DNA from: Agrypnia vestita
Taxonomy: Eukaryota > Arthropoda > Insecta > Trichoptera > Phryganeidae
DNA: 64,000 bases
Direction: 5' to 3'
NCBI GenBank assembly: GCA_016648135.1
Contig: JADDOH010000307.1
Span: 186,001-250,000 of the forward strand
The translations under genes were made by a program, and so were the position numbers. How positions within the stretch are numbered: position 1 is the stretch's first letter; each line of letters opens with the position of its first letter. Shown piece after piece: positions 22,869-34,825 of the stretch. Under the pieces are notes generated by a model. It was not told the DNA's origin, searched no databases, and saw only the letters and a list, made by a program, of their open reading frames with translations.

Positions 22869-24369
22869 TGTATTTATTTAATATAGTTTTATTATATTAT
22901 TAGGATATCCATTCAAAGACATTTACCACGTAATGGCTCGTAATGCCACAAATGGTGTACCTACCCACGAGATTCTGTGAAAGGAAACATTAAAACCGTT
23001 CAATTGGTGGAAATACTTTAGGAAGTATCTACCGAGCGCGGTAAACTTAAGTACACGAATTCCTTACTAGTACGTAAATAACGGACAAGCATGTGAAACA
23101 ACGTTTACGGTAAAAAAAACGTAGACTTGTGCTTGCATTTCAATAGAAAGACAGGAAGCAAAACACACAACAAAATAAGTCAGTAAAATACCTGTAAAAT
23201 CGAAGAATGACGGCAGAATGATTTTCCAATGATGATATTTATGTTTCGTATCTGTCTTGACAATAGTATTGTCGTGGCGCGGCGTAAATCAATAAAATAT
23301 GAGAAAATTTTTATTTTTTAATTCAGCATATGATTTTGTGGAATAATGTCTTCAAACATTGTAAAAATACCATTACATGCAATTAGTATATATGTATAAT
23401 TAGTTCATCATTTGATAAAAAGAATGGACGGCATAAAAACAGTGTTAGAGCACATCAAAATATATAATTTACCATATTTGGATAAAAAAAAATTCTTTTG
23501 AAAAACTAATTGAAATGAAATGAAAAAATTCTTCTTGAACGAAAAAATTATGAAAACTATTAAATATATTCGTAATTATAAAAATCCGCTTAATAGATCA
23601 CTAGGAAACCTGCATTTTTTGATGAAAATAACCGTTTGAATTTTGATAACCGATAACGTTATGCGTAAGATTTTTTTTATCAGGAATTGTTTTTATTTAT
23701 CACTATTACACAGTTAATCATTCCTCAAAAATAATTGTACTAAGACAAATAAAATGATTTGGTTAAAAGTAGGATTCGAAAAAAAGGATTATTCAGTACG
23801 AATTATTATCAGAATGGATACAATAGCCGACTTTGATAATAACAGGTAGATTATTCAAATAAATTTTATACAAAGACTGATTATGATAACATTAGCCGAT
23901 TAATAATATTATCCGTGTTTACAATAACCACTAAATGTGGAACTGAAAATAATAGTTTTGCCACTAGAACCCCGGACTGTAATAATAATTTAGTTGAGTG
24001 AATAGGTAGACATTTCATGTTTCTTACCATCTGTTGCCAATGCACCCTTCAAACGCACCTCATACCAAGTGCAATGCGGGTGGCACAGAAGAAGAGCTTT
24101 TAAAGCGCAGATAAATAGACTGCTATTTGTTGGATCAGCATTTGTAATAAAATATCAGCTTGATAATAAAACAGTCGGTATTACAACGATCAATATAAAA
24201 TCAATTTATTTACAGTTTTGAAAAGAAGGTTAGTATTTATAATAAAATGTCAGTACGCAGTATTGATGTTTTATTATAGCTAATCTTTCTCAAATTTACC
24301 TAATCAATAAAAATAGTGTAATTATCAAGACTCTCAAGCTTTGTTTACGCCACTAATTTGTAAAAATTA
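22869..24369. other. AT-rich spacer
   Basis: No gene or element is supported here. Short similarities to repeat R (AAACCTGCATTTTTTGATG near 23610) are seen. Confidence 0.4.
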
Positions 24370-24376
24370 CACAAAT

Positions 24377-24404
24377 GTTTCAGGGCCAATGATCACTTCG
24401 TCAG
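24377..24404 (-). ncRNA. Hammerhead-like core, decayed flanks
   Basis: The minus strand reads CUGACGA, an imperfect stem II (AGUG/CCCU), then GAAAC. It is the third copy of the family at 4587 and 15091. The cleavage triplet is GUG rather than NUH and stem I no longer pairs, so it should be inactive. Confidence 0.4.
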
Positions 24405-24477
24405 GATACAATATATACCTACTAACAAATTTTAATTTTTAACTTGTTAGTGAAAGTAGAAAGAATATATGTAAAGA

Positions 24478-25060
24478 CTAATTAGACTACTGTAATGGTG
24501 TCTACGCACATCTCCCGAAACGGGAAATAAACCAACTACAATCGGTATTTAATGCCGCTGCAAGACTCATTACTGGCGTTTCAAAGTATGCGCGTATCTC
24601 ACACCATCTTCAAAATATCCACTGGCTTAAATGTCCAGAGAGGATTGAATATAAGTTATGCCTCACAATATTCAAGGCTATTCACAACATGGCCCCTCAA
24701 TACATTACCGACTTCTGCATTCCATTTTCCACAAATAACAGACAACTAACTCTTCGCTCAGCATCAACATTTGTTTAGACAATCATATAAAAACCTATAG
24801 AATCAGACCGTTCCATCACTTCTAATGTTTCCCACTCCTAGTACGCACCCGCGAAAATACCTGATTCTTTCTAGCACTCCCAACTATTATAGTTTTAAAT
24901 GTAATTCCATTTTTCGCATGTCATCTAGTGAATAAGTATGTAATAGTAAATTAGTATTTTTAGTCAGTAAGTTGTTTTGTGTGAAGCGTCCTTGAGGTGA
25001 GTACTTATTTACGAAAACGGCGCTATACAAATGATCCAAATTATGTTATTATTATTATTA
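24478..25060 (+). mobile_element. L2-like LINE, 3' end
   Basis: The plus strand encodes the C-terminal thumb-side region of an L2-clade reverse transcriptase: LDYCNGVYAHLPKREINQLQ, FNAAARLITGV, HWLKCPERIEYKLCLTIFKA and MAPQYITDF, ending in a stop near 24778. The 3' untranslated part has the L2 hallmark AAGCGTCCTTGAGGTGAG, then GGCGCTATACAAATGAT, and an ATT microsatellite tail (25047-25060). The upstream palm and endonuclease are missing, so it is 5'-truncated. Coding decay is modest. Confidence 0.8.
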
Positions 25061-25635
25061 AAGAATCGTATGTATGTATAGTAACAAAATGTAGGAATTA
25101 TTGAATACCAAATCAATAGCAATATTAAAATTATGTACCTATGTAGAAAACTATGTTATGTTTGCATTTATATTAAGTAATGGAAAAAATACAATTTAAT
25201 GGCCCATAAATAAATTATGACTCTTTTCGGCAGTTGGGTATATGTGAAAATGCAGGTGATAACAATGTCTTCACGAATAATTTTGTGTCCGTTGTATGGA
25301 TGTATGGGTAATGAATATTTGGGAAACCGTGAAATCCTAAAGAATTTAAATTCTGAGAAAACACTTAAGAATAATAACACATTCTAAAACTGTTCGAAGA
25401 ATATTTTTTCTTCTGTATGAAGGCTTGAACTTCTCCGATCATTCTAAAACACTTCTCCGATCCTAAACTTGTTTCCGTTAACGCCAAAAAAACCACGACA
25501 TGGCCCCCTGACCTACCCGAATACTGAATAGATTGATAAAATTCTGTAATTAAGTTAGTTATTAATTATATCTAAAGCTCCTTTCAAAACTATAGAAGTG
25601 ACAAATAACTCATGTAATAAATATTATGTGTAGTA

Positions 25636-25766
25636 CATGTGAGGGGTAAAAAGCAAAAGCAGCAATATTCATTTCAACCAATGAACTCCCAAGGATATGT
25701 CATCATACCAAAGTGAGAGTTGGTATCCATTTTAGACTGACATATAGCAATGACAGCAATATCCAA
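25636..25766. repeat. MITE family E, divergent copy
   Basis: It begins GAGGGGTAAAAAGCAAAAGC with AGCAATATTC, and ends at GACAGCAATATCCAATC. It shares CCAATGAACTCCCAAGGATA with the inverse of 35125-35155. Family E is best seen at 34826-35385 and 51066-51285. Confidence 0.5.
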
Positions 25767-25890
25767 TCTTTACTAATATCATAAAGAGGTAAAGTTTGTA
25801 AGTTTAGATGTAGGAGGTAATCTCCGAAACTACCCATCCGATTTCAAAAATTCTTTTGTAAACACTATAAAATGTTTGTCGTCTATACAC
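25767..25890 (+). mobile_element. Helitron 5'-end fragment
   Basis: It starts A|TCTTTACTAATATCATAAAG and continues AGGTAAAGTTTGTAAGTTTA and CTCCGAAACTAC, like the two complete elements at 54813-55210 and 56022-56423. The CTAG 3' end is missing. Confidence 0.6.
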
Positions 25891-26089
25891 GTGTAAACAT
25901 TATTATGTTTTGTATAACTTGTAGTTTTTGATATTTTGTAGTGTGTATACTGCTGAAAACTGTTGCGGTATGTGATGGCCATCAGTGGGATATTGATGCC
26001 TCTGCTTTTACACCCTTCTTGTAAGTTTAAATAAAAATAAACTTTAAATTAGAAATAATGCATTTTAGGTGTCAATGGACGTCACTCAA

Positions 26090-26330
26090 TCCGTTATTCA
26101 GTTAACGATTCGCCCGCGGCCCCATTTCGATAGTCGTCTTACAGCGTGTAGCGTGTACCACCAAACTAGAGCCGGGAGATTAATCACTGCCGCTGCCCAG
26201 CATCGCGGAATCTGCTATCTGATTATCGATATACATTAATGCGACATTCCGTGTACGTTTTTGCGCATGCGCAGCCACACTCAACACGTTAGCCCATTAC
26301 ACGCGGTGCACAGATAAAACGCGAACAAAT
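26090..26330. other. GC-rich island, possibly regulatory
   Basis: GATTCGCCCGCGGCCCCATT, TTTTTGCGCATGCGCAGCC and CATTACACGCGGTGCAC stand out from the AT-rich flanks. There is no ORF of note. The GCGCATGCGC block is a self-complementary nrf/ewg-type promoter motif in animals in general; its role here is a guess. Confidence 0.3.
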
Positions 26331-26689
26331 TAAATACTTTAATTAAAAAATTAATTTGGATAGATTCGCACACATAATGGCGCGGATAGATTAGATTTAA
26401 CAGAAATATATTTTAAATAGAATAAAGTCGTTTTAAACGTAATAAAATTATAAACAGGCGACATTTTTATTAGTGTTAATCGATAACCTACACACCTACA
26501 CAACTCGCTGCAAATGTGAGAATATCCATTTCGGTTGAAAATTATATCCTCAATATTTTTACGTATATGCCGCAGGTTTAAACTTGTTTATTGAAATCGT
26601 TAAGAACAGGGAAAGAACAGGGAAATGATACACTCTAAATGTATAACTGTTTTCAAAATATATTTTTAAGTACACATTTGAGAGTGGCG

Positions 26690-26850
26690 AATACTTTAAT
26701 ATACGCGATAGTTTTTGTAATGTTCCGCCTTTTTATCAATGAAGAAATCTCCATAACTATTGATATAAGGTCATGGTGGCTTGAATATTTTCGACTCATT
26801 ATCAAGGCAAAAAACACCTGTAAAGTTTTTTCTACTAGCTGTGAGACACC
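26690..26850. repeat. MITE family B half copy
   Basis: CTCCATAACTATTGATATAA, TTTTCGACTCATTATCAAGG and a CACCTTGTATT end match the right arm of family B. The left arm is absent. Confidence 0.5.
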
Positions 26851-26887
26851 TTGTATTCACAACATACACGTTTACTTTGTAAAAATG

Positions 26888-27397
26888 ACTGAACATTGGT
26901 TTGCGTCCTTGAAAAGCCCTAGTATACATTTTTAGTATCTTTTTAGCGGTCCACGGAGAGGCGGCCATAGCAACATGCGTGAAGCGGCCGGTTGGAGTTC
27001 CTGGCCCGGGGTTCAAGCCCCATCTCCGGCCGTTTAATTTATTTTTTAGCCGTTAATTCGAACGAAATTACGGACTTACAGACAGACAGACAGACGGACA
27101 GACAACGAAATTATTATAATTGGGATAGTGATGCTACTATCGCAAAGCCAGCATTACCCGTCAAAAATACAGTATATATAGATCTTAACAAAGACGCGAA
27201 CCATTTCATGTTCCGCCCAATCGCCAGGGTTTAGAATAATACATTCAACTTCCGGCAGGGAAAATATATTAAAAAATGTTCAAATATTTTGATAAAAGTC
27301 GTTATTACTATTTCATGGGTATCGACTATAAATAAGTAAATACTTATTCTTTAGGAACCGGAATGTAAAAGTACGTTTTTGACGGTTACAGCTAGTA
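26888..27397. mobile_element. Composite SINE-like repeat (module Y then inverted X)
   Basis: Module Y contains a tRNA-derived block with a strong B box (GGGGTTCAAGCCCC) and CATAGCAACATGCG upstream, then the GACAGACAGACAGACGGACA tail. Module X follows in inverted orientation, running from GACGCGAACCATTTCATG to GACGGTTACAGCTAGT. In the copy at 6055-6480 X comes first and is not inverted. RNA polymerase III transcription from the B box is plausible for an active ancestor. Confidence 0.55.
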
Positions 27398-27539
27398 TTC
27401 AATAAAAATGGTATGTAAAACATAGGAGAGTAAAACCGACTATAGAACTTAAATAATAAACACTTTCACATTATAAACATAAACATAAGGTGTCGAAAAT
27501 GCCAATCGAATTTATTTAAATCTGTTCAGTAGCTCATGT

Positions 27540-28480
27540 GTCGCTGCTTGACCTAATAGTCGGATCTCATTTCGATCCGTAGTCGTTCTAGGTTCCAATG
27601 AACCTACTCACACAAAGCTGAATGAACCAACGTTGGAACCGTTATTCAGGTACTGCTTCTGTACCCCAAAAAAACATTGTCTAGACACAGCCGCAATTTT
27701 ACCCCGGTAGACCTTATCACCAATCGCTCTGCGGGCCGGATCGGTGCTCTATCTGTTTTTTGTGTACCCCGGGCGTTGCGTCTAGGTAAACGGATGATTT
27801 TGTCGCTTTGACCGTAGTATGTGTGGCAATTTGCCTCTCGTTCCCGACGTAATTCTCGAACCTTAGCTTGATTGAAGCCCTGGGGGCGTCCCCGCGGAGC
27901 CCTGCGCCGCCGCCAGCACTGCCTCTCAACACCCGCACGGAACACGCGCCACGCCCTTCTGCGCCGCGCAGTTATTTCCCCGATACTGTTAGCCCATTAG
28001 AGCGTTCAAAAAATCAGCCTCAAAGGTCATGGGTCAAATGGTGTACCCTTTTTTACTAAGGTGTCGCTTATTACTTTCCCTTCGTGTTGTGTGCTGTACT
28101 CGCTGTATTTCAACTGCTCCCCGACCGACATGACTTACTCAAATTTTAATTTTAACACGGGTAGCAGCAGTGTGCGGAGTAAGAAAGAGTGTTTTCGGGT
28201 GTTTTTTTGTTAATTGGTCGGAGTGAATGCTCTTGTATCTTTTACTCACTGTCTCGAAATTGCGAGCGAATTTTTTGTTTCTCTTTGTACGGGAGCCCGA
28301 AGCTTTTGTTACGTGGCTGAGATGTTTATGTAACATTGTGCTGTGGATTTATTGGATAGCGGGGCTCGGAGCGCGTGGGCGACTGGCCGCCTTCGTCATA
28401 AACCATGCGGTCGGGCAGGGCCGCCCCTGCGCTCCATCATCACTGCGCACGCCTCCGTTCTCGTTTATTCTTTTTAATTT
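27540..28480. other. Large GC-rich island, candidate promoter or exon region
   Basis: About 0.9 kb is rich in CpG (for example CTGCGCCGCCGCCAGCACTG, GTCCCCGCGGAGCC, GGAGCGCGTGGGCG). Open frames occur on both strands (27945-27646 minus, 28227-28484 plus) but none encodes a domain I know. No transposon signature is seen. A host promoter with a first exon is the most natural reading, although no gene model can be drawn. Confidence 0.35.
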
Positions 28481-28871
28481 GTAAGGATCCTTACTTAATT
28501 TATTCGAGGTCTTGAGAGCTCCTCATTCTACGCTGAAAGTAGTGTGGATGTCTAAAAGCTAGCACCGATAATCAGAAAACGCAAGTGTGAGTGTACATGA
28601 ATTGGCATCTGGCGTGCTGCCATGTTGAGAACGCAACAAGAAAATATCGTCCGTCCTGCCAGAGCGCATTTGTAGACTCAAAAATATTTATTTATAAGTG
28701 TTACAGTGTGTTTAAAATTTGAATGATCATTTGACAGTAAGACTCCGATCGCCATGCAGGGCGTGCGTTATTTAATATGAAAATAAAGATACTTGTGCTT
28801 ATGTAATTTAATTAGATAATTGATTTTAAAATCAATTTTGTTTCATTTAATACCCTTTCACTTCGAAAATA

Positions 28872-30097
28872 TTAGGTCCTTACATATGAAATTGGCGTTT
28901 AGTATGGGAGGAACATAAAGCCGATTTTTTTTTATTATAATATATTTATTTAATCAAAGTATGTACCATTGCTATCTATGCACTTTTTCCATCTCATAGG
29001 TAGTTCATCGATCCCTTTACTAAAAAAACCATTCGGACGGGAATCAATAAAATCTTTGAAGGCGGTTTGGACTGCCCCATCGGAGTTGAATTTTTTCCTT
29101 TGCAAGAAGTTATCCAAATTTCGAAAAAAATGGTAATCTGTTGGGGCAAGGTCCGGAGAGTACGGTGGATGTCTTAGACATTCCAATTGAAGCTCCTCTA
29201 ATTTGGTAGCCGTCTGTTGTGCAGTGTGTGGTCTAGCGTTATCATGAAGCAGCAGTGGCCTAGAGCGATTAACCAGCCTCGGTTGTTTAGCAGCTAGCTT
29301 TTCCATCATGGTTTGCAGTTGCTGACAATAGACATCTGCCGTAATCGTCTGGCCAGATTTAAGAAAGCTGTAGTGAACGACACCAGCACTAGTCCACCAA
29401 ACGCTCACAAGTAACTTTTTTGGAGTCAATTTTCGCTTGGGGCATGGTTTGGCTGGTTCGGCAGGGTTCAGCCATTGCGATGAGCGCTTCCGATTATCGT
29501 ACAGGATCCACTTTTCATCACAGGTAATGATTCGATTTAAAATCCCTTCATTATTGTGCCGGTTGAGTAATGCAACGCAGCAGTCAACGCGCGTTTGTTG
29601 ATTTGCTTCACTCAATTCGTGAGGTACCCACCTTTCAAGCTTTTTCACCTTACCAATTTGCTTCAAGTGGATTAAAACAGTTTTATCACTAACACCGCAG
29701 CCTGCAGCTAACTCGGATGTGGTTTGCGATGGATCCGCTTCCACAATAGCCTTCAATTCTTCATTATCAACTTTGGTCTCCGGCCGTCCACGGGGCTTGT
29801 TCTGCAGGTCGAAATTTCCAGAACGAAAACGTTGGAACCAAAAACGCACTGTGTTTTCTTTTGCAGCACTGGTGCCATGGTGGAACTCGTACTCGTAAAT
29901 AACGCGATATTTCAAGTTTTTCATATTCTAAACTGAGTGACGCAAAGAAAAAAACAAATGAATTATAATTTTGAAAACACAAATACATGAGTAAATAGCT
30001 GTATAAATTTGGATTTGGAATTCCTAACCAAAGAGAAGATATTTGAGATCAAATTTTCCAGTACGGCAAAACGCCAATTTCATATGTAAGGACCTAA
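28872..30097 (-). mobile_element. Mariner transposon, cecropia-type (copy 2)
   Basis: A 1226-bp element has the same TTAGGTCCTTACATATGAAA inverted repeats and a TA duplication at 28870-28871 and 30098-30099. It is 62 bp shorter than copy 1, through a 45-bp in-frame deletion in the DNA-binding region and a loss of about 15 bp in the 5' leader. Confidence 0.95.
28950..29924 (-). CDS. Mariner transposase with a 15-residue N-terminal deletion
   Basis: The 324-codon frame is open from MKNLKYRVIYEYEF to the native end CIDSNGTYFD. The catalytic residues of the DD34D triad are in TCDEKW, LLHDNARPH and SPDLAPTDYHFF. Compared with copy 1 it lacks ETARRINDVYGDGAA, part of the first helix-turn-helix that binds the inverted repeats. 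The break lies between two GCNGCA repeats, so a microhomology deletion is likely. The protein would normally be about 340 residues. It may fold in the catalytic part but probably binds its own ends poorly. It is an otherwise young copy with the family motifs PPYSPD and WVPHEL unchanged. Confidence 0.92.
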   Translation of the reverse strand: MKNLKYRVIYEYEFHHGTSAAKENTVRFWFQRFRSGNFDLQNKPRGRPETKVDNEELKAIVEADPSQTTSELAAGCGVSDKTVLIHLKQIGKVKKLERWVPHELSEANQQTRVDCCVALLNRHNNEGILNRIITCDEKWILYDNRKRSSQWLNPAEPAKPCPKRKLTPKKLLVSVWWTSAGVVHYSFLKSGQTITADVYCQQLQTMMEKLAAKQPRLVNRSRPLLLHDNARPHTAQQTATKLEELQLECLRHPPYSPDLAPTDYHFFRNLDNFLQRKKFNSDGAVQTAFKDFIDSRPNGFFSKGIDELPMRWKKCIDSNGTYFD

Positions 30098-30813
30098 TAA
30101 ATCACCGCTCCTTACCATTAAAGATTGACTTTTTCAATACTAATTTAATCAATCATTTATAGTTTATACATCAAATATATACGGGTTGTGTGAGTAATGT
30201 GTTTTTTTAGAGGTTTTGTGGATAGAAAAATAATCTGAAAGGAAAAAGTTACTGCAGTTACTCTTTTGTTGCTGGGCTTACCTACGAACAGCCAACAATT
30301 AAATAGTTTACATTCATATACAGAAATACGTTGTTAGAGAAAAGAATTAAAAAATTTAAAATGAATGTAAAGCCTTTTTTAGCTGGGCAGGATTCAAAAA
30401 GGGTAGCTTAAGTAATTTGGGTATTCGAAAGGAGGATGGAGAGTATGATAAAAAAGAAACAAAGATTCTTGGTAGACTTGGCATAACAAAGTAGGTAATC
30501 CATATACCGGTAATAGTCCTGAAGCCTTAATAATCCACAGCCTTGCGTTACAAGATGTTTGTATATCCGTATATTTATTTATTTTTATAAAACTAAAATA
30601 TTAATGCATACACTGAATATGTTTCACATCAATATTCTTATTATATAGAGACTATGAACTTGTGCTATTGATTCAAGGGTATAATAAAACTAATTTTATG
30701 GTGTGTTCAGTGTGCAGTTCGATCCTCTGTGCCCATCCCGGTGGAAAACGACTTGACAGTTAATTCTTTTTAAAAATAAGTTCAACTTTTACCGTTTTAA
30801 TATTTATTTGCAG

Positions 30814-30912
30814 AATAATATTTGTGTCACGCGCAAAAACCCGACTCCTACCCTGGCCGGTGTGGTCAGCCCGCTGGTGGCGGATCTCCGCAGCTGTGCA
30901 GAAGTTGCTTAA
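30814..30912 (+). CDS. Possible 3'-terminal exon of a host gene
   Basis: A splice-acceptor-like TTATTTGCAG precedes a 32-codon frame in phase 0 (NNICVTRKNPTPTLAGVV, then SPLVADLRSCAEVA) that ends in TAA. The stop overlaps AATAAA (30911-30916), a polyadenylation-type hexamer. The following 150 bases remain GC-rich. The family is unknown and the case rests on composition and the acceptor only. Confidence 0.25.
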   Translation, partial: NNICVTRKNPTPTLAGVVSPLVADLRSCAEVA

Positions 30913-31079
30913 TAAAAAGTCGTCAGCAAATCCCTGACCCCCCGGTAGTGCAGTGGAGAGGAGGCTTACGCAGAGCCGGCATCTTCCGAGTTGATCTTAG
31001 ATACGAGGCTGGCCCGATATATTTACGACTATTGTGTATTTTATTATGACACCGTGAGAATTCATCTCGTTTGGTGTGT

Positions 31080-34000
31080 GAAAATCTCGACACATTTTTT
31101 ATCCGCTGTAAGCAAATCGTATAAACAAAAATCACGAATGTTACAATATTTTGCCTGTCTCGTGTTACTTTATCGTGCGCGTTATTACGATGAGCTATAT
31201 ATTTCATTGGACTAACCATTTTGATTTTATAGTTCCACATTAAATTCACACCAAGTAAAATGTTTGTGATATCTGTTAATTATCTAACTGTCAGCAGCTA
31301 CGATTTGCCATTTAAAAAAATATTTACAATATAATAGGTGGAAACGTATATGTATATATTAACGCTGGAAGATAATTTCGCTGTAAACATCATAACTATA
31401 ACTTTACAGTAAGAATGTAAAATATCTTTTGGCAAAATAAATGTTGTTCTTTGAATACTTATTTTTTCATCAAAAAATTTAATAAAGAAATGTTGGTGTC
31501 AAACATTTAAGGCTGCTTGTTTGGTCAGTGATAATGGTAATGGTATAGCAAAAAGTGTGGATTTTTACGAAAACGGATTATTTGACTGGTGGAAAATGCA
31601 AAGATCTATGCTTTTCACTTAATTATTACTTTTAAATGTTACCTAACTACCACAACTTATCAAAAAAACCAGCCCTAAAAGGATTATTATTTAGTAAATA
31701 ATATAATCATTTTTGATTTAAAACCATCAGGGCTTTCACGTTTAGAGCAAAATTGATTTCCAGTGTTGATATGTTTACTCGTATAAACATAGGTACATAT
31801 TTACTAAACAATATTATGTGTAATATACTTATATACTCGTACGTATTAATTTATTTCCATAACCATTCGAAATTGTTAATAACCGAAACTAAATATGTAA
31901 ATACTTTTTATAGCTATCGAAAGCTTTCACGTGCGTTTCAAAAAATATGTCTTTATTGCATTGTTATCATTAGTGACAATATCGTGAGTAGCAGAATTAA
32001 GTTAGTTATGAAAAACATTTCAAAATAATGTAGGAAATCATAAAAAAACGCCTAAAGTCCAATTAGAAAAATGACATTCCTAGAGGTCATTATTTTAGTA
32101 AACAATGCTCATCTTCTTGTTGTTTATGTACAACCTCTTTTGGATTTTGAAATCCTTCGTCAGTTTTCGATAAAATGATGAGGTTAAATCGGGTGGGAGA
32201 TGATTTTAAATAATATCCATTCAAGTTTTAACAGTTCCACAACAAAAATTATCATACAAAAACGTACCCATGTGATTCTTATTTAAATGGAGCAATATAT
32301 CTGATGACAGCTAAACCATGAAAAAAATTTATATAAACATCTTTACCTGGTTTTCGATCGAGAACCACATATAAAAAGTTGTACAAATCGTAACTATGGA
32401 GTGTATTGTTAATATTGTGGCAATAATGTAGATATTGAATGCATGTACTAGTATATAAAATGTATGTAAAATGTAAATAAGTAATCTGGAAATTAAAATT
32501 ATGTAAAACCGCAATACTAAATGTGAATTCTTGTAGTATCAACAAACAGCGTGCTTAAGCACCTTTAAGTCTAATCCAAATTTGAAAACATTATAATTTA
32601 GATTATGGCTAATAATATTGTACAAGGGATGCGCGTTTTAATTAGATCGTGTAATCGAATATATATTTAATTTTTTCGTATTTTGAGAGAATTCAAAAAA
32701 CCTTTGTGAAAGAATAAGACGCTAAAAAGTATTAAAATCCTTCCATGTATTAGCAAAACGTCTGTGAAAGACAAATTACTAGCGCAAATGTTTGAAGAAT
32801 AATAAATAGGCGCGTACCATTTATACCTAATAAACTACTATGTATATATATCCATACAGACTGACTCTTATTATTATTTATTTATACATTTTATGAATAT
32901 AAGTTTAATTATAAATTTTAGATTGGACTAACCTCTTGACTCACTACAAAAATTTGTAAAGATCACTAGACCATGGAAACGAAAAACAAGATTTTATTTA
33001 TATTATTACTTATTTTTAGATATTAGGGTTAGTCTTTTTTAATCAAATTTATTGTTTAACAAGTTTTTATTTTATTTCATTTTCCCATACCTCAACAGAC
33101 AGTTAAGTACAAGATTTAAAATATATATATTTTGTGAGCTACAAATGTTAATTTACCTAACGTTTTGGATTAGTCTTCGATCAATCTAATGATTAAAATT
33201 ATATTTTCAAAACCGGTTGATTTTATTGAATAAATTAGTAGCTAAAATAATGATAATTATAATTTGCTTACTTTAAAACATTCTAAATGTCAAACACCAA
33301 ATATATTGTTTTTTAATTACATTTCTAATGGAAATTTCTTGACAATGCACATATTTTTGTACTTGATATTGTTTAAGATTTTTTACGACAATATTTTCCA
33401 AAGCAATTAAATTTAAAGTCCATGTGTAAGGTCACATTTTAATAAAAGGTGTTTTATAATATTTATTTTTTAACGTTTTTATTTATACATATATTTTTAT
33501 ACACAGTTGTGTTATCAATGCCAGCCTCATTGGTTATGCTCGTTCTGAGCCTAATATCGATGGTTCCTACGTGTACTGTCGAATCTTATTTTTTACTATC
33601 TTATTCTTACGTACATAAACATAAATCATCCAATTTACTCCATATTTTCGGAAAATGTTAAAAAAAATTATTTTCGTTTCAAACGAGGAATATTGAAAAC
33701 AAAAATTGTTTTAAACATTATCCGAAAATATAGAATAAATCGTATGGTATAAGATACTAAAACGAAAATGAGATTTTTGCAGATTTGACAGTAGGGACCG
33801 TCGATATTATACACTTTAAACAAAAGTTAAAAACTGTAGAAAAGTAAAAAATATTAATCTGAAAAACTTTTATAAAAGATTTTGAATACATACTTTTTAA
33901 GAAAAAAAAAAGTACTAAAGAGAACACAAAATGTATCCAACGATTACTCTGAAACACAAAGTAATCTAATGTAATACATATTTGAATCTCGCGTCTATCC

Positions 34001-34429
34001 ACACGAGATATTCAAATTGTTATGATTCATACGGCGTAACGTTCAAGTAAAAGTATTCCGTAATAACTATGGTTAGATAATAAATGATTGGAGTGGGCTG
34101 ACCGAGTGGATGGATGTGGCCTTGCGCATTAATAGACATTTATTAATGTTCCCAATAAACTGGTCATTTACAAAATTAAACATTCGCCTGGCTCAACGAA
34201 ACGGCCGTACAATGCGGAGATGGGTAAGGGACGTCAGGAATCGTCTGCATGTCGTTGTCCGCTGGAATGGGATATAATCATTTTCCCCCATGTGTAGGTA
34301 CATACCAGTGTAACGATACATCATCCATATAAAACAGTCATGTCCCGCAAAAAATATATAAACCGTTTCGCTAAACTAATTTTGATAACTGCATAAAAAG
34401 AAAGACAGCATATCCTAAAAATTAAAATA
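31080..34429. other. Long AT-rich spacer
   Basis: No gene is supported; the open frames found (for example 31753-32028 and 32279-32545) are of low complexity and rich in I, Y and F. It holds the hammerhead-like motif at 32131-32163. A stretch at 34093-34130 (GGCTGACCGAGTGGATGG, GTGGCCTTGCGCA) resembles a SINE tRNA head. Confidence 0.45.
32131..32163 (-). ncRNA. Hammerhead-like core
   Basis: The minus strand reads CUGACGA, stem II GGAUU-UCAA-AAUCC (5 bp), then AAAAG where GAAAC is expected, and later GUU. Stem I is not evident. It is probably a relic of another Penelope family. Confidence 0.35.
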
Positions 34430-34612
34430 AAATGTTATGAATGCAATCACCAAGGCTTACTAATTTAAAATGTACTGAATTCTAGATTTTTTATGCCCAT
34501 CCCTTCCAAAATCGTGTTTCCTAAAAATCTCGAATTAAGTACATGATACAATATAAATCAGTAATCCTCGATGACTGCATTAATTTTTTTAAATATTGCT
34601 GCCTGATAAATG
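34430..34612. repeat. MITE family E, 51-kb-type fragment
   Basis: TTTAAAATGTACTGAATTCT, AATCCTCGATGACTGCATTA and AATATTGCTGCCT match the interior and right end of 51066-51285. The left end is missing. Confidence 0.5.
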
Positions 34613-34825
34613 AATTTATACGCCACAAAAGAAGAATGTCTGTTCAGGTGGAGTGATTTTCACTTTTGAATAAAAAAAAATATAAAATCTATTGCAAATC
34701 GCGAAAGCTTGTGAGAACTACATTCAAACCTGTTGAAAGTGAGTTATTTTCAATTATTCTTTTGACTCTTAATAATAGCTTCAATCAACTTTAGTGGGTT
34801 ATATTCAATAATACTTTTATCCCAT

